This document shows, in pieces, positions 56,549 through 64,000 of a stretch of DNA of 64,000 nt (positions are counted from its first letter, which is position 1; each line of letters starts with the position of its first letter). The stretch is from assembly GCA_035691065.1 (NCBI GenBank), contig DASSJT010000075.1:13562-77561 (forward strand), written 5' to 3'. This DNA comes from DASSJT01 sp035691065 (lineage in GTDB: Bacteria > Actinomycetota > Actinomycetes > Actinomycetales > Dermatophilaceae). Under the pieces are notes generated by a model, which worked only from the letters and a program-made list of their open reading frames with translations, was not told where the DNA came from and ran no database searches. Both the position numbers and the translations under genes were made by a program.

Positions 56549-57769
56549 CTACTTGAACTCTTCGGTGTTGATCGGCGCCCACGCACCGCTCTTGACCTGG
56601 TAGACGGTCAGGACGCGGGAGGTGGTGTCGCCGTACTGGTCGAACGCAACCTTGCCGGTCGCACCGTCGAACGACACCTTGCTCATCGCCGAGACCGTGG
56701 CCTGGCGGGCCGAGGAGGCGTCCTTGGCGCTGGCGAGCGAGGTCTTCAGCGCGTTGATGATCGCGTTGGCGGCGTCGTAGGAGTAGGCGCCGTAGGCCTC
56801 GTAGGGGTCGGGGTAGTTGGCGGCCTTGTAGTCGTCGACGAACTTCTTCGCCGACGCGAGAGTCTCGGTCGGGGCGCCGACCGAGGTGGCCAGGTCGCCG
56901 TCGGAGGTCTTGCCGGCCAGCTTGATGAACTCGGGGGAGTAGATGCCGTCGCCGCCCATCAGCGGGACGTTGAGGCCGGCCGCCTTCATCTGCTGCGACA
57001 GGGGCCCGGCCTGCGGGTACTCACCGCCGTAGTAGACGGCCTTCGGCGACTTCGGCTTCATCTTGGAGATCACCGCGTCGTACTTGTCCTCGTCGGGGTT
57101 GATCGTCTCGGCATCGACGATGGTGCCGCCGAGCTTCTTGAACTCCCCGGTGAAGGCCTCGACCAGGCCCTGACCGTAGGTCTTCTTGTCGTGGACCGTT
57201 GCGACCGACTTGATGCCGGCCTTCTGGAACAGGTAGCGCGCCGCGAACGGGCCCTGCACGGCGTCCGTCGTGCAGGTGCGGAAGTAGGTCGGGTAGGTGC
57301 GCTTGGGGGCGGTCTTGAAGTCCGCACCCTGGGTGAGGGTCGGGTTGGTGTTGGCGGGCGAGACCTGGACGATGTTGGCGGCCGCCAGCACGGGCTGCAC
57401 GCTCTGCGACACGCTGGAGTTGAGGGTGCCGACGACACCGACCACGTCCTTGTCGCCCGCGAGGGCGGTCGCGGCGTTCTTGCCCACGTCCGGTGTGGCC
57501 TGGTCATCCTTGGGGACGACCTGAAGGGTCCAGCCGGGGATGGCCTTGCTGTCGTTGGCCTGCTTCACCGCGAGCTCGACAGAGTGCTGAATGCCCTTGC
57601 CGAGTGCGGAAAGGTCACCAGACAGCGGCGCGATGACGCCGATCTTGGCAACCTTGTTGCCGCCGCCACTGGTGGAGCCGCCGTTGTCGCCACGGGTGCC
57701 ACACCCGGCGAGCGCGAGCGAGGCCACCAGCACCGACGCGCCGAGGGTTACCACGGAACGCTGAGGCAC
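56549..57769 (-). CDS. livJ: Branched-chain amino acid-binding lipoprotein LivJ
   Basis: A 406-residue substrate-binding lipoprotein of the type I periplasmic-binding fold. The signal peptide ends in the lipobox LALAGC, so it is lipid-anchored outside. A Gly/Ser linker is followed by KIGVIAPLSGDLSALGKGIQ, VGVVGTLNSSVSQSVQPVLA, RTCTTDAVQGPFAARYLFQ and MGGDGIYSPEFIKLAG, as in LivJ/HAAT proteins. GTG 57769 is the start because AGGAGGAA lies 4-9 nt upstream; the frame to 57802 is not needed. A TACTGT box on the minus strand near 57840 could be its promoter. Confidence 0.92.
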   Translation of the reverse strand: MPQRSVVTLGASVLVASLALAGCGTRGDNGGSTSGGGNKVAKIGVIAPLSGDLSALGKGIQHSVELAVKQANDSKAIPGWTLQVVPKDDQATPDVGKNAATALAGDKDVVGVVGTLNSSVSQSVQPVLAAANIVQVSPANTNPTLTQGADFKTAPKRTYPTYFRTCTTDAVQGPFAARYLFQKAGIKSVATVHDKKTYGQGLVEAFTGEFKKLGGTIVDAETINPDEDKYDAVISKMKPKSPKAVYYGGEYPQAGPLSQQMKAAGLNVPLMGGDGIYSPEFIKLAGKTSDGDLATSVGAPTETLASAKKFVDDYKAANYPDPYEAYGAYSYDAANAIINALKTSLASAKDASSARQATVSAMSKVSFDGATGKVAFDQYGDTTSRVLTVYQVKSGAWAPINTEEFK

Positions 57770-58026
57770 GATTCCTCCTGAAAACAATTTCTCTCCGAGC
57801 ACGCGCTCGTCGGCTCACGTTTGCCGCGAGCAAGGGAACAGTAGACCGAAGCCGGCCGCGTGTGCCGACCTCGACGCAGGACGTGTCTAGGTCGTTATCT
57901 CCCGGTGACCTGGCGCACAGGCACCCCACAGGAGCCGACCGGCATACTGCCAAAACCATCACCACGACCCCACCCGACAGCAACCGGCGTTTGCCGTGTG
58001 CCCGCCACACGCTGGAAAGGCACCTC

Positions 58027-58506
58027 ATGGGCTCCGTCCGCACCGAAGGCCACGACAGGCTTCCCGCAGACCCGGCCGAACGGCATACCGCCGCATGCGC
58101 GGGTCCGGGATGCACCCGACGCGACGCTCTGCTGGCCCTGGGGGCCGTGGGCCTCGCGGCGGGCGTGGCGGCCTGCGGGTCTGGGGGGTCCGACGCGGGC
58201 CAGGGCTCCGGGACGTCTGGTGGCGGGGCGATCCAGGCTTCCAGCGTGCCGGTGGGCGGCGGCACGGTGGTCGACAGTGCGAAGGTGGTGGTCACCCAGC
58301 CGACAGCCGGCGAGTTCAAGGCGTTCTCGGCGGTGTGCACCCACGCCGGCTGCACCGTGGCCGACGTCGCGGACGGCACGATCAACTGCCCCTGCCACGG
58401 GAGCCGGTTCGACATCGCGACCGGGGCGGTGGTGCAGGGGCCGGCGACCCGGCCCCTGACCGGCCGGACGGCCACGGTGAGCGGAGGCTCGGTCACCGTG
58501 TCCTGA
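58027..58506 (+). CDS. Rieske [2Fe-2S] lipoprotein or Tat-exported protein
   Basis: A 159-residue Rieske protein. The N-terminus has a twin-arginine signal, CTRRDALLALGAVGLAAG, with a lipobox-like end (GVAAC), then a Gly/Ser linker and the cluster motifs CTHAGC near residue 104 and CPCHGS near 122 (Cys and His ligands of the 2Fe-2S centre). Electron transfer outside the membrane is the likely role; the partner is unknown and no cytochrome genes are near. ATG 58027 is chosen because GGAAAGG lies 6 nt upstream; the open frame to 57862 is not supported. Confidence 0.9.
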   Translation: MGSVRTEGHDRLPADPAERHTAACAGPGCTRRDALLALGAVGLAAGVAACGSGGSDAGQGSGTSGGGAIQASSVPVGGGTVVDSAKVVVTQPTAGEFKAFSAVCTHAGCTVADVADGTINCPCHGSRFDIATGAVVQGPATRPLTGRTATVSGGSVTVS

Positions 58507-58522
58507 CGTCGGACACCCCTCT

Positions 58523-58528
58523 TAGGGT
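58523..58528 (+). promoter_or_regulatory. -10 box of leaderless uvrC transcript
   Basis: TAGGGT, 6 nt before GTG 58535. A GGAGG is present but lies 1-2 nt from the start, too close to work as a ribosome-binding site. Confidence 0.5.
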
Positions 58529-58534
58529 GGAGGT

Positions 58535-60751
58535 GTGGCTGACCCGTCGACCTATCGCCCGGCACCGGGGGAGATCCCCACCGACCCGGGTGTCTACCGG
58601 TTCCGCGACAAGGGCGGCCGGGTCATCTACGTCGGCAAGGCCAAGTCGCTGCGGGCTCGGCTGTCCTCCTACTTCCAGGACCTTTCGGCCCTGCACCCGC
58701 GTACGGCGACCATGGTCACGACCGGCGCAAGCGTCGAGTGGACTGTCGTCTCGACCGAGGTCGAGGCGCTCCAGCTGGAGTACTCCTGGATCAAGGAGTT
58801 CGACCCCCGGTTCAACGTCAAGTACCGCGACGACAAGTCCTACCCCTACCTCGCGGTCACCCTGGGCGAGGAGTTCCCGCGGGCCCAGGTGATGCGGGGC
58901 GCCAAGCGGAAGGGCACTCGCTACTTCGGCCCCTATGCCCATGCGTGGGCGATCCGCGAGACCCTTGACCTGCTGCTGCGGGTGTTCCCGATGCGCACCT
59001 GCTCCTCGGGGGTGTTCCGCCGGGCGAGCCAGGTCGGCCGACCCTGCCTGCTCGGCTACATCGACAAGTGCTCGGCTCCGTGCGTCGGCCGGGTGACAGC
59101 CGAGGAGCACCGCGCGATTGCCGAGGACTTCTGCGACTTCATGGCCGGCAACACGGCGAAGTTCGTGCGCCGGCTCGAGACGCAGATGCGCGAGGCGGCC
59201 GCAGATCTCGACTTCGAGCAGGCCGCGCGCCTTCGAGACGACATCGCCGCACTCAACCGGGCGCTGGAGAAGTCTGCCGTCGTCCTCGGCGACGGCACCG
59301 ACGCCGACGTGTTCGCCATTGCCGACGACGAGCTCGAGGCTGCGGTGCAGGTGTTCCACGTCCGGGGCGGTCGGGTGCGGGGCCAGCGTGGCTGGGTTGC
59401 CGACAAGTCCGTCGAGGAGGGGCTCGGTCTGCCCGAGGTCGTCGAGCACCTGCTCCAGCAGGTCTATGGCGGGGAGTCGAGCGACGGTGTCCCGCGCGAG
59501 GTGCTCGTCCCCGTCCTGCCCCCCGACGCCGACGCCGTCATGGAGTGGCTCAGCGGGCTGCGCGGCTCGCGGGTGCAGCTGCGGATGCCAGTGCGAGGTG
59601 ACAAGCGGGCTCTCCTCGAGACCGTCAGGCGAAACGCCGAGCAGGCGCTGGCCCGGCACAAGCTGACCCGGGCCGGCGACCTGACTGCGCGCAGCCAGGC
59701 GCTCCGCGAGCTCCAGGACGGGCTGGAGCTGGCGGAGGCGCCGCTGCGGATCGAGTGCTTCGACGTCAGCCACGTGCAGGGCACCCAGGTGGTCGCCTCC
59801 ATGGTGGTGTTCGAGGACGGTCTTGCGCGCAAGTCGGAGTACCGCCGGTTCATCGTGCGGGGCGGCTCCGAGGGCGGCGTCGACGACACCGCGGCGATGC
59901 GCGAGGTGCTGACCCGCAGGTTCCAGCGTTACCTCGAGGAGCGGGTGGAGAGCAGTGACGTCGAGATCCGGCCCGACACCGATGACGTCGAAGGGGCACT
60001 CAACGGGGCATCCAATGGAGCACTCGATGCGGCGGCCCTCAGGGGTGCGGTTGAGGGCCCGGCGGCCGGGCCGGTGATCGGGTCGGTGACCGAGCCCGTG
60101 GCCGGGGCGGTGACGGGGCCCGTGACCGGGGCGGTGGCCGGGCCTGTGGCCGAGCGGATCGACCCCGAGACCGGTCGCCCCCGCAAGTTCGCCTACCCGC
60201 CCAACCTGGTGGTCGTCGATGGCGGGCTGCCGCAGGCCAACGCCGCCCAGGCGGCGCTCGACGCCCTGGGCATCGACGACGTGGCGGTCGTCGGGCTCGC
60301 CAAGCGGCTGGAAGAGGTGTGGCTGCCAGGGCAGGCCTTCCCGGTCATTCTGCCCCGCAGCAGTGAGGGCCTCTACCTCCTCCAGCGGGTGCGTGACGAG
60401 GCCCACCGCTTCGCCATCACCTTCCACCGGCAGCGCAGGTCCAAGGCGATGACCGCCAGCCGCCTCGACGACATTCCGGGGCTGGGCGACGTACGCCGGA
60501 AAGCCCTGCTCCGGCACTTCGGCTCGCTCAAGCGGATTCGCGCGGCGACTCCCGAGGAGCTCCAGGCCGTTGAGGGCATTGGCCCTGCGCTCGCGGCAGC
60601 CATTGCGGCAGAGTTGTCGCAGCAGGCCCCCGCAGCTCCGGCCGTCAACCTGATGACCGGTGAAGTGCTCGACGACACCGTCCCGACGACCTCGGGACCG
60701 GCGGGCCGGGGAGCCGAGGCGACGGAGCCTGGCGAGGAGGCTGAAGCGTGA
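58535..60751 (+). CDS. uvrC: Excinuclease ABC subunit C with an internal repeat insertion
   Basis: A 738-residue UvrC, the dual-incision nuclease of nucleotide excision repair. The N-terminal GIY-YIG domain shows PGVYRFRDKGGRVIYVGKAK, the Cys-rich part GRPCLLGYIDKCSAPCVGR, a UVR domain ADLDFEQAARLRDDIAALNR, the C-terminal RNase H-like nuclease IECFDVSHVQGTQVVASMVV and LVVVDGGLPQ, then helix-hairpin-helix DDIPGLGDVRRKALLRHFGS. A linker of about 70 residues at about 485-550 (VEGPAAGPVIGSVTEPVAG, then more of the same) is built of degenerate 12-18-bp repeats and is longer than usual. The stop overlaps rapZ as GTGA. Confidence 0.95.
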   Translation: MADPSTYRPAPGEIPTDPGVYRFRDKGGRVIYVGKAKSLRARLSSYFQDLSALHPRTATMVTTGASVEWTVVSTEVEALQLEYSWIKEFDPRFNVKYRDDKSYPYLAVTLGEEFPRAQVMRGAKRKGTRYFGPYAHAWAIRETLDLLLRVFPMRTCSSGVFRRASQVGRPCLLGYIDKCSAPCVGRVTAEEHRAIAEDFCDFMAGNTAKFVRRLETQMREAAADLDFEQAARLRDDIAALNRALEKSAVVLGDGTDADVFAIADDELEAAVQVFHVRGGRVRGQRGWVADKSVEEGLGLPEVVEHLLQQVYGGESSDGVPREVLVPVLPPDADAVMEWLSGLRGSRVQLRMPVRGDKRALLETVRRNAEQALARHKLTRAGDLTARSQALRELQDGLELAEAPLRIECFDVSHVQGTQVVASMVVFEDGLARKSEYRRFIVRGGSEGGVDDTAAMREVLTRRFQRYLEERVESSDVEIRPDTDDVEGALNGASNGALDAAALRGAVEGPAAGPVIGSVTEPVAGAVTGPVTGAVAGPVAERIDPETGRPRKFAYPPNLVVVDGGLPQANAAQAALDALGIDDVAVVGLAKRLEEVWLPGQAFPVILPRSSEGLYLLQRVRDEAHRFAITFHRQRRSKAMTASRLDDIPGLGDVRRKALLRHFGSLKRIRAATPEELQAVEGIGPALAAAIAAELSQQAPAAPAVNLMTGEVLDDTVPTTSGPAGRGAEATEPGEEAEA

Positions 60752-61665
60752 CGGAAGGGCAGGAACCAGACGCGGCCAAGCCGGCGGAGTTCGTGATCCT
60801 GACCGGGATGAGCGGCGCCGGCAGGTCCACCGCGGCCAACGTCATGGAGGACAGCGGCTGGTACGTCGTCGACAACATCCCGCCGCACCTGCTGCTGCCT
60901 CTCGCCGAGCTGGCCGCCGCCCAGGAGCAGGGCGCGGACTCGGGTCACGAGCCGGAGGCCCCGGTGCGGATTGCCGCGGTGGTGGACGTCCGCGCCAGGG
61001 GCTTCTTCAGCAGCCTGCGGGGAGCTATGGCCAGCCTCCGCGACCGCGGCTGGACCCCGAACCTCGTCTTCCTCGATGCCACCGACGAAGCCCTGGTGCG
61101 GCGTTTTGAGAGCGTGCGCCGGCCGCATCCCCTCCAGGGCGACGGCCTGCTGCTCGACGGCATCGCCCGGGAGCGCGAGCTGCTCGGTGACCTGCGCGCG
61201 GAGGCCGACATCGTGATCGACACCTCGGGGCTCAATGTCCACCAGCTCGCCAAGAAGGTCGGGCCGGTGTTCTCCGGCCAGAGCGGACCGGCCCTGCGAC
61301 TTGCCGTCATGTCGTTCGGGTTCAAGTACGGCATACCCCTTGACGCCGACTTCGTGTTCGACCTGAGGTTCCTGCCCAACCCCTACTGGATCCCGGAGCT
61401 GCGCCGCTTCACCGGCAAGGACCGCCCGGTGGCGGAGTTCGTCATGGCGCAGGAGGGCGCTGACGAGTTCGTGAAGCGGGTCGTCGACCTCATGGGGCCG
61501 GTCGCGAGCGGCTACCGGCGGGAGGGTCGGCGCTACGCAACCCTGGCCGTCGGGTGCACCGGCGGCAAACACCGATCGGTGGCCATCTCGGAGGCCCTGG
61601 CCCACGCCCTGGCGACCGCCGACGTCGCCACGTTCGTCGTCCACCGCGACCTGGGGCAAGAGTGA
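60748..61665 (+). CDS. rapZ: RapZ / YvcJ family nucleotide-binding protein
   Basis: A 305-residue P-loop protein of the RapZ (YvcJ) family, which binds nucleotides and in enterobacteria directs RNase E to small RNAs; in Gram-positives the role is less clear. The P-loop is ILTGMSGAGRSTAANVMED with WYVVDNIPPHLL behind; VVDVRARGFF and FLDATDEALVRRF are family motifs, and the C-terminal domain shows VGCTGGKHRSVAISEALAHA. GTG 60748 overlaps uvrC as GTGA. The rapZ-yvcK-whiA order is conserved in Gram-positives. Confidence 0.95.
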   Translation: MTEGQEPDAAKPAEFVILTGMSGAGRSTAANVMEDSGWYVVDNIPPHLLLPLAELAAAQEQGADSGHEPEAPVRIAAVVDVRARGFFSSLRGAMASLRDRGWTPNLVFLDATDEALVRRFESVRRPHPLQGDGLLLDGIARERELLGDLRAEADIVIDTSGLNVHQLAKKVGPVFSGQSGPALRLAVMSFGFKYGIPLDADFVFDLRFLPNPYWIPELRRFTGKDRPVAEFVMAQEGADEFVKRVVDLMGPVASGYRREGRRYATLAVGCTGGKHRSVAISEALAHALATADVATFVVHRDLGQE

Positions 61666-61675
61666 GGCGGCGCCG

Positions 61676-62614
61676 GTGAGCGGCCCCTCGGTCGTGGCCC
61701 TGGGCGGTGGCCACGGCCTCTCCGCGTCCCTGTCGGCGCTGCGCCTGGTCTGCGAGGAGATCACCGCGGTGGTGACCGTTGCCGACAACGGCGGGTCCAG
61801 CGGCCGTCTCCGCGACGAGTTCAACATCCTGCCACCGGGCGACCTCCGCATGGCCTTGTCCGCGTTGTGTGACGACACCGAGTGGGGTCACACGTGGCGT
61901 GACGTCCTGCAGCACCGGTTCCGCGGCGCTGGACCGCTGGGCGGCCACGCCCTCGGCAACCTGCTGATCACCGCCCTGTGGGAGATCCACCCGGACCCGG
62001 TCGCGGGGCTCGCCCTGGTGGGCCGCCTGCTGAACGCCCGGGGACGCGTGCTGCCCATGGCCGCCGTACCGCTGGAGATCCGGGCGGAGGTCGAGGGCGC
62101 TGATCCCGCCCGGCCGCACGAGGTGACGACCGTTCACGGCCAGGCGGCAGTCGCGACCACGGCAGGGCGCGTGCGCTCGGTCGCGCTCGAGCCCGAGGAC
62201 CCGCCGGCGTGCCCGGAGAGCGTGTTCGCCGTGCGGAGCGCCGACACCGTCATCCTCGGTCCCGGCTCGTGGTTCACCTCGGTCATGCCGCACCTGTTGG
62301 TCCCAGCCCTGCGGCAGGCGCTGCTCGACACGCCGGCACGGCGGGTCCTGACGCTCAACCTGGAGATGCACACCAGGGAGACCGCCGGGTTCTCGGCGGA
62401 GGCCCATCTGGAGAGCCTGCGGACCCACGCACCCGAGTTCCGGCTCGACGTCGTCCTGGCGGACCCGAGCGTGGTGGCAAGCGAGAGCGACCTGCGCGAC
62501 GCCGCGGAGCGGTCTGGCGCCAAGCTCGTGGTGGCCCCGGTGTCGAAGCGGGGGGCGCCCGGACAGCACGACTCGCTCCGGCTGGCGGCCGCCTACCGTG
62601 ACATCCTTGCGTGA
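61676..62614 (+). CDS. yvcK: UDP-GlcNAc-binding gluconeogenesis factor YvcK
   Basis: A 312-residue YvcK/CofD-like protein which binds UDP-N-acetylglucosamine and links carbon state to cell-wall synthesis in Gram-positives. Visible are VVALGGGHGLSASLSALRL, VVTVADNGGSSGRLRDEFN, LPPGDLRMALSALCDD and the nucleotide-binding end VFAVRSADTVILGPGSWFTS. GTG 61676 follows rapZ by 10 bp. In actinobacteria it can be a target of PknB-type kinases (known for the M. tuberculosis homologue). Part of the rapZ-yvcK-whiA operon. Confidence 0.95.
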   Translation: MSGPSVVALGGGHGLSASLSALRLVCEEITAVVTVADNGGSSGRLRDEFNILPPGDLRMALSALCDDTEWGHTWRDVLQHRFRGAGPLGGHALGNLLITALWEIHPDPVAGLALVGRLLNARGRVLPMAAVPLEIRAEVEGADPARPHEVTTVHGQAAVATTAGRVRSVALEPEDPPACPESVFAVRSADTVILGPGSWFTSVMPHLLVPALRQALLDTPARRVLTLNLEMHTRETAGFSAEAHLESLRTHAPEFRLDVVLADPSVVASESDLRDAAERSGAKLVVAPVSKRGAPGQHDSLRLAAAYRDILA

Positions 62615-62720
62615 TGCGCGGGTAAGGGGTGGGGAAGGCGCTGGCGGCGTGTGGTTCGAGCGTGCGGGGGTGCGGTCGACAGCCCGCGCAGGGCCACCAC
62701 GGGATGACAGGATGAGCGGC

Positions 62721-63701
62721 ATGGCGATGACGGCGAAGGTCAAGGATGAGCTGAGCAGACTGGACGTCACCAAGCCGTGCTGCCGCAAGTCCGAGGTCGC
62801 GGCCACGCTGCGCTTTGCCGGCGGCCTGCACATCGTCGGCGGTCGCATCGTCGTCGAGGCCGAGCTCGACACGGCCAACGCCGCGCGCCGGCTGCGACGC
62901 GACATCCACGACCTCTACGGCCACCACCCCGAGGTGATGGTGCTGGCCGCAGGTGGGATCCGGAAGGGCAGCCGCTACGTCGTCAGGGTGGTCCAGGACG
63001 GCGAGGCGCTGGCCCGGCAGACCGGCCTCATCGACGGCCGGGGGCGGCCGGTCCGCGGCCTGCCGCCGAAAGTCGTCAGCGCCTCCGCGTGCGACTCCGA
63101 GGCAGCGTGGCGCGGCGCCTTCCTCGCCCATGGCTCACTCACCGAGCCCGGCCGCTCGTCGGCACTCGAGGTGACCTGCCCTGGCCCAGAGGCGGCACTG
63201 GCCCTGGTCGGAGCGGCCCGGCGGCTGGGCATCCAGGCCAAGGCGCGCGAGGTGCGCGGCATAGACCGGGTCGTGATCCGCGACGGCGACGCCATCGGCG
63301 CGATGCTGACCCGCCTGGGCGCTCATGACGCCGTGCTGGCCTGGGAGGAGCGGCGCATGCGCCGGGAGGTCCGGGCGACCGCCAACCGGCTGGCCAACTT
63401 CGACGACGCCAACCTGCGCCGCTCGGCGCGCGCGGCCGTGGCGGCAGGCGCCCGGGTGCAGCGGGCCCTGGAGATCCTCGGCGACGACGTGCCCGACCAC
63501 CTCCGCGAGGCCGGGACCCTTCGGCTGGAGCACAAGCAGGCCTCCCTCGAGGAGCTCGGGCAGCTCGCCGTGCCCGCGATGACGAAGGATGCCGTGGCGG
63601 GGCGCATCCGCCGCCTGCTGGCGATGGCCGACAAGCGCGCCGCCGACCTCGGCATCCCCGGCACCGAGGCCAGCCTGACGCCCGAGATGCTCGACGCCTG
63701 A
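62721..63701 (+). CDS. whiA: Sporulation/cell-division regulator WhiA
   Basis: A 326-residue WhiA, the actinobacterial and Gram-positive regulator with a LAGLIDADG-like N-terminal domain (AATLRFAGGLHIVGGRIVVE; homing-endonuclease fold without the catalytic activity) and a C-terminal helix-turn-helix (QASLEELGQLAVPAMTKDAV, then AGRIRRLLAMADKRA). It controls cell-division genes such as ftsZ together with WhiB in Streptomyces; in non-sporulating actinobacteria it is kept for division. ATG 62721 (MAMTAKVKDELSRL) is the family start, with AGGA 8 nt upstream. The frame from 62598 adds only an unlikely extension. Confidence 0.96.
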   Translation: MAMTAKVKDELSRLDVTKPCCRKSEVAATLRFAGGLHIVGGRIVVEAELDTANAARRLRRDIHDLYGHHPEVMVLAAGGIRKGSRYVVRVVQDGEALARQTGLIDGRGRPVRGLPPKVVSASACDSEAAWRGAFLAHGSLTEPGRSSALEVTCPGPEAALALVGAARRLGIQAKAREVRGIDRVVIRDGDAIGAMLTRLGAHDAVLAWEERRMRREVRATANRLANFDDANLRRSARAAVAAGARVQRALEILGDDVPDHLREAGTLRLEHKQASLEELGQLAVPAMTKDAVAGRIRRLLAMADKRAADLGIPGTEASLTPEMLDA

Positions 63702-63758
63702 CCGCGACTCGCGCTTGGCGGCCCTTTCACCCCTCCCACCTCCTGCCTCCTGCGTCCC

Positions 63759-63785
63759 ACCTTTATCGGGTCGCCCGATAAGGGT
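63759..63785. repeat. 27-bp palindromic element, copy 2
   Basis: ACCTTTATCGGGT-C-GCCCGATAAGGGT: two 13-bp arms, 11 Watson-Crick pairs and two G-U pairs in the RNA form. It matches the element at 33727 with changes on both arms. It lies 58 bp behind whiA and abuts the IS256-type element, so it may be the whiA terminator. Confidence 0.8.
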
Positions 63786-64000
63786 CTGTCCGATGAACGG
63801 TGTAACCGGCGGTTCCTTTAGAGGTTCTCCGCTGCGGGCATCCGGTCGGCGAAGGTGATGGCGAACGCGTTCAGGGCCGGCTTCCACCGGGTGACCCATC
63901 GTGCCTGCCCGAGGCCCTTGGGGTCCAGCGACCGGGTGACCAGGTAGAGGGTCTTGAGGGCGGCCTGCTCGCTCGGGAAGTGGCCCTTGGCGTTGACCGC
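63782..64000 (-). mobile_element. IS256-family insertion sequence, one end
   Basis: The transposase 3' end and about 35 bp of outer DNA (GGGTCTGTCCGATGAACGGT at 63782-63801 looks like a terminal repeat of this family). The boundary is a guess, since the other end lies outside the window and no target duplication can be seen. Confidence 0.6.
63818..64000 (-). CDS. IS256-family transposase, C-terminal part
   Basis: Sixty residues and a TAA stop at 63818-63820 on the minus strand; the 5' part is outside the window. The visible end reads AVNAKGHFPSEQAALKTLYL, VTRSLDPKGLGQARWVTRWK, PALNAFAITFADRM. This is the well-kept C-terminus of Mutator-type IS256 transposases (FPSEQAALK-LYL-R and W-x3-W/L-x-LN-FAI-F), which carry a DDE domain upstream. 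The frame is intact as far as seen, so the element may be complete and active, or not. Confidence 0.85.
   Translation of the reverse strand, partial: AVNAKGHFPSEQAALKTLYLVTRSLDPKGLGQARWVTRWKPALNAFAITFADRMPAAENL

Noticed and set aside
57862..58026. Upstream extension of the Rieske protein
   Set aside because: The extension puts 55 polar residues before the Tat signal; GGAAAGG before ATG 58027 gives the proper start.
62598..62720. N-terminal extension of WhiA
   Set aside because: The family begins at MAMTAKVKDEL; the extra 41 residues are GC-rich spacer translation.

Overview
The window is about 72% GC chromosomal DNA of an actinobacterium. The gene content fits Micrococcales and perhaps Intrasporangiaceae; the family is my inference. 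Supporting points are PdtaR-type and ANTAR regulation, WhiA, a mycothiol-dependent enzyme family, a CoaE-GrpB fusion, a PolA without proofreading residues, many GTG starts and many leaderless transcripts. The housekeeping backbone pyk - tRNA-Leu(CAA) - pdtaR - polA - rpsA - coaE - uvrB - uvrA - uvrC - rapZ - yvcK - whiA is the usual actinobacterial order. It is interrupted by accessory blocks.

Block 1 (6.7-31.1 kb, between polA and rpsA) is a cell-envelope arabinan/lipoglycan locus. It holds a full decaprenyl-phosphoryl-arabinose pathway (ubiA, dprE1, dprE2) in one overlapping operon with a MOP-type flippase. Around it lie two giant AftD-like arabinofuranosyltransferases, a short AftD-like GT-C protein and a pair of paralogous DD-motif GT-C proteins. 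A GT4 glycosyltransferase, two methyltransferases, an acyltransferase-3 protein, a DUF3068 (PorA-like) protein and a DUF2613 mini-protein complete it. Together they look able to make lipid-linked arabinose, move it across the membrane, polymerise it and decorate the product. DprE1 has Ala at the site of the benzothiazinone-reactive Cys.

Block 2 (33.6-35.5 kb) holds a strong promoter with a LacI-type palindrome, a 68-residue small protein, a LacI-family regulator, a minisatellite and a relic of a DppB-type permease gene. Block 3 (40-41 kb) is a yybP-ykoY manganese riboswitch in front of a TerC-family exporter, with a legible ribosome-binding-site-sequestering platform. Block 4 (42.2-45.3 kb) is a soluble histidine kinase with two NarL-type regulators. 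Between the two regulators lies a 59-residue ORF built of 12-bp repeats and joined to the second regulator by an ATGA overlap. Block 5 (52-57.8 kb) is a branched-chain amino-acid-type ABC importer (livJ, then livHMGF). The window ends in the 3' part of an IS256-family transposase.

Four points recur across the window. (i) The octamer GTATGCCG/CGGCATAC is strongly over-represented, with about 37 copies of its 7-bp core in genes and spacers; it is a candidate uptake-like or epigenetic word. (ii) At least eleven genes have a TANNNT -10 box 6-8 nt before the start codon and no usable ribosome-binding site, including polA, uvrA, uvrB and uvrC. (iii) Short tandem repeats occur in spacers and as in-frame low-complexity insertions in conserved proteins. 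(iv) A 27-bp palindrome occurs behind both rpsA and whiA.

No CRISPR array, rRNA or origin was seen. No stretch longer than 300 bases is without a gene.
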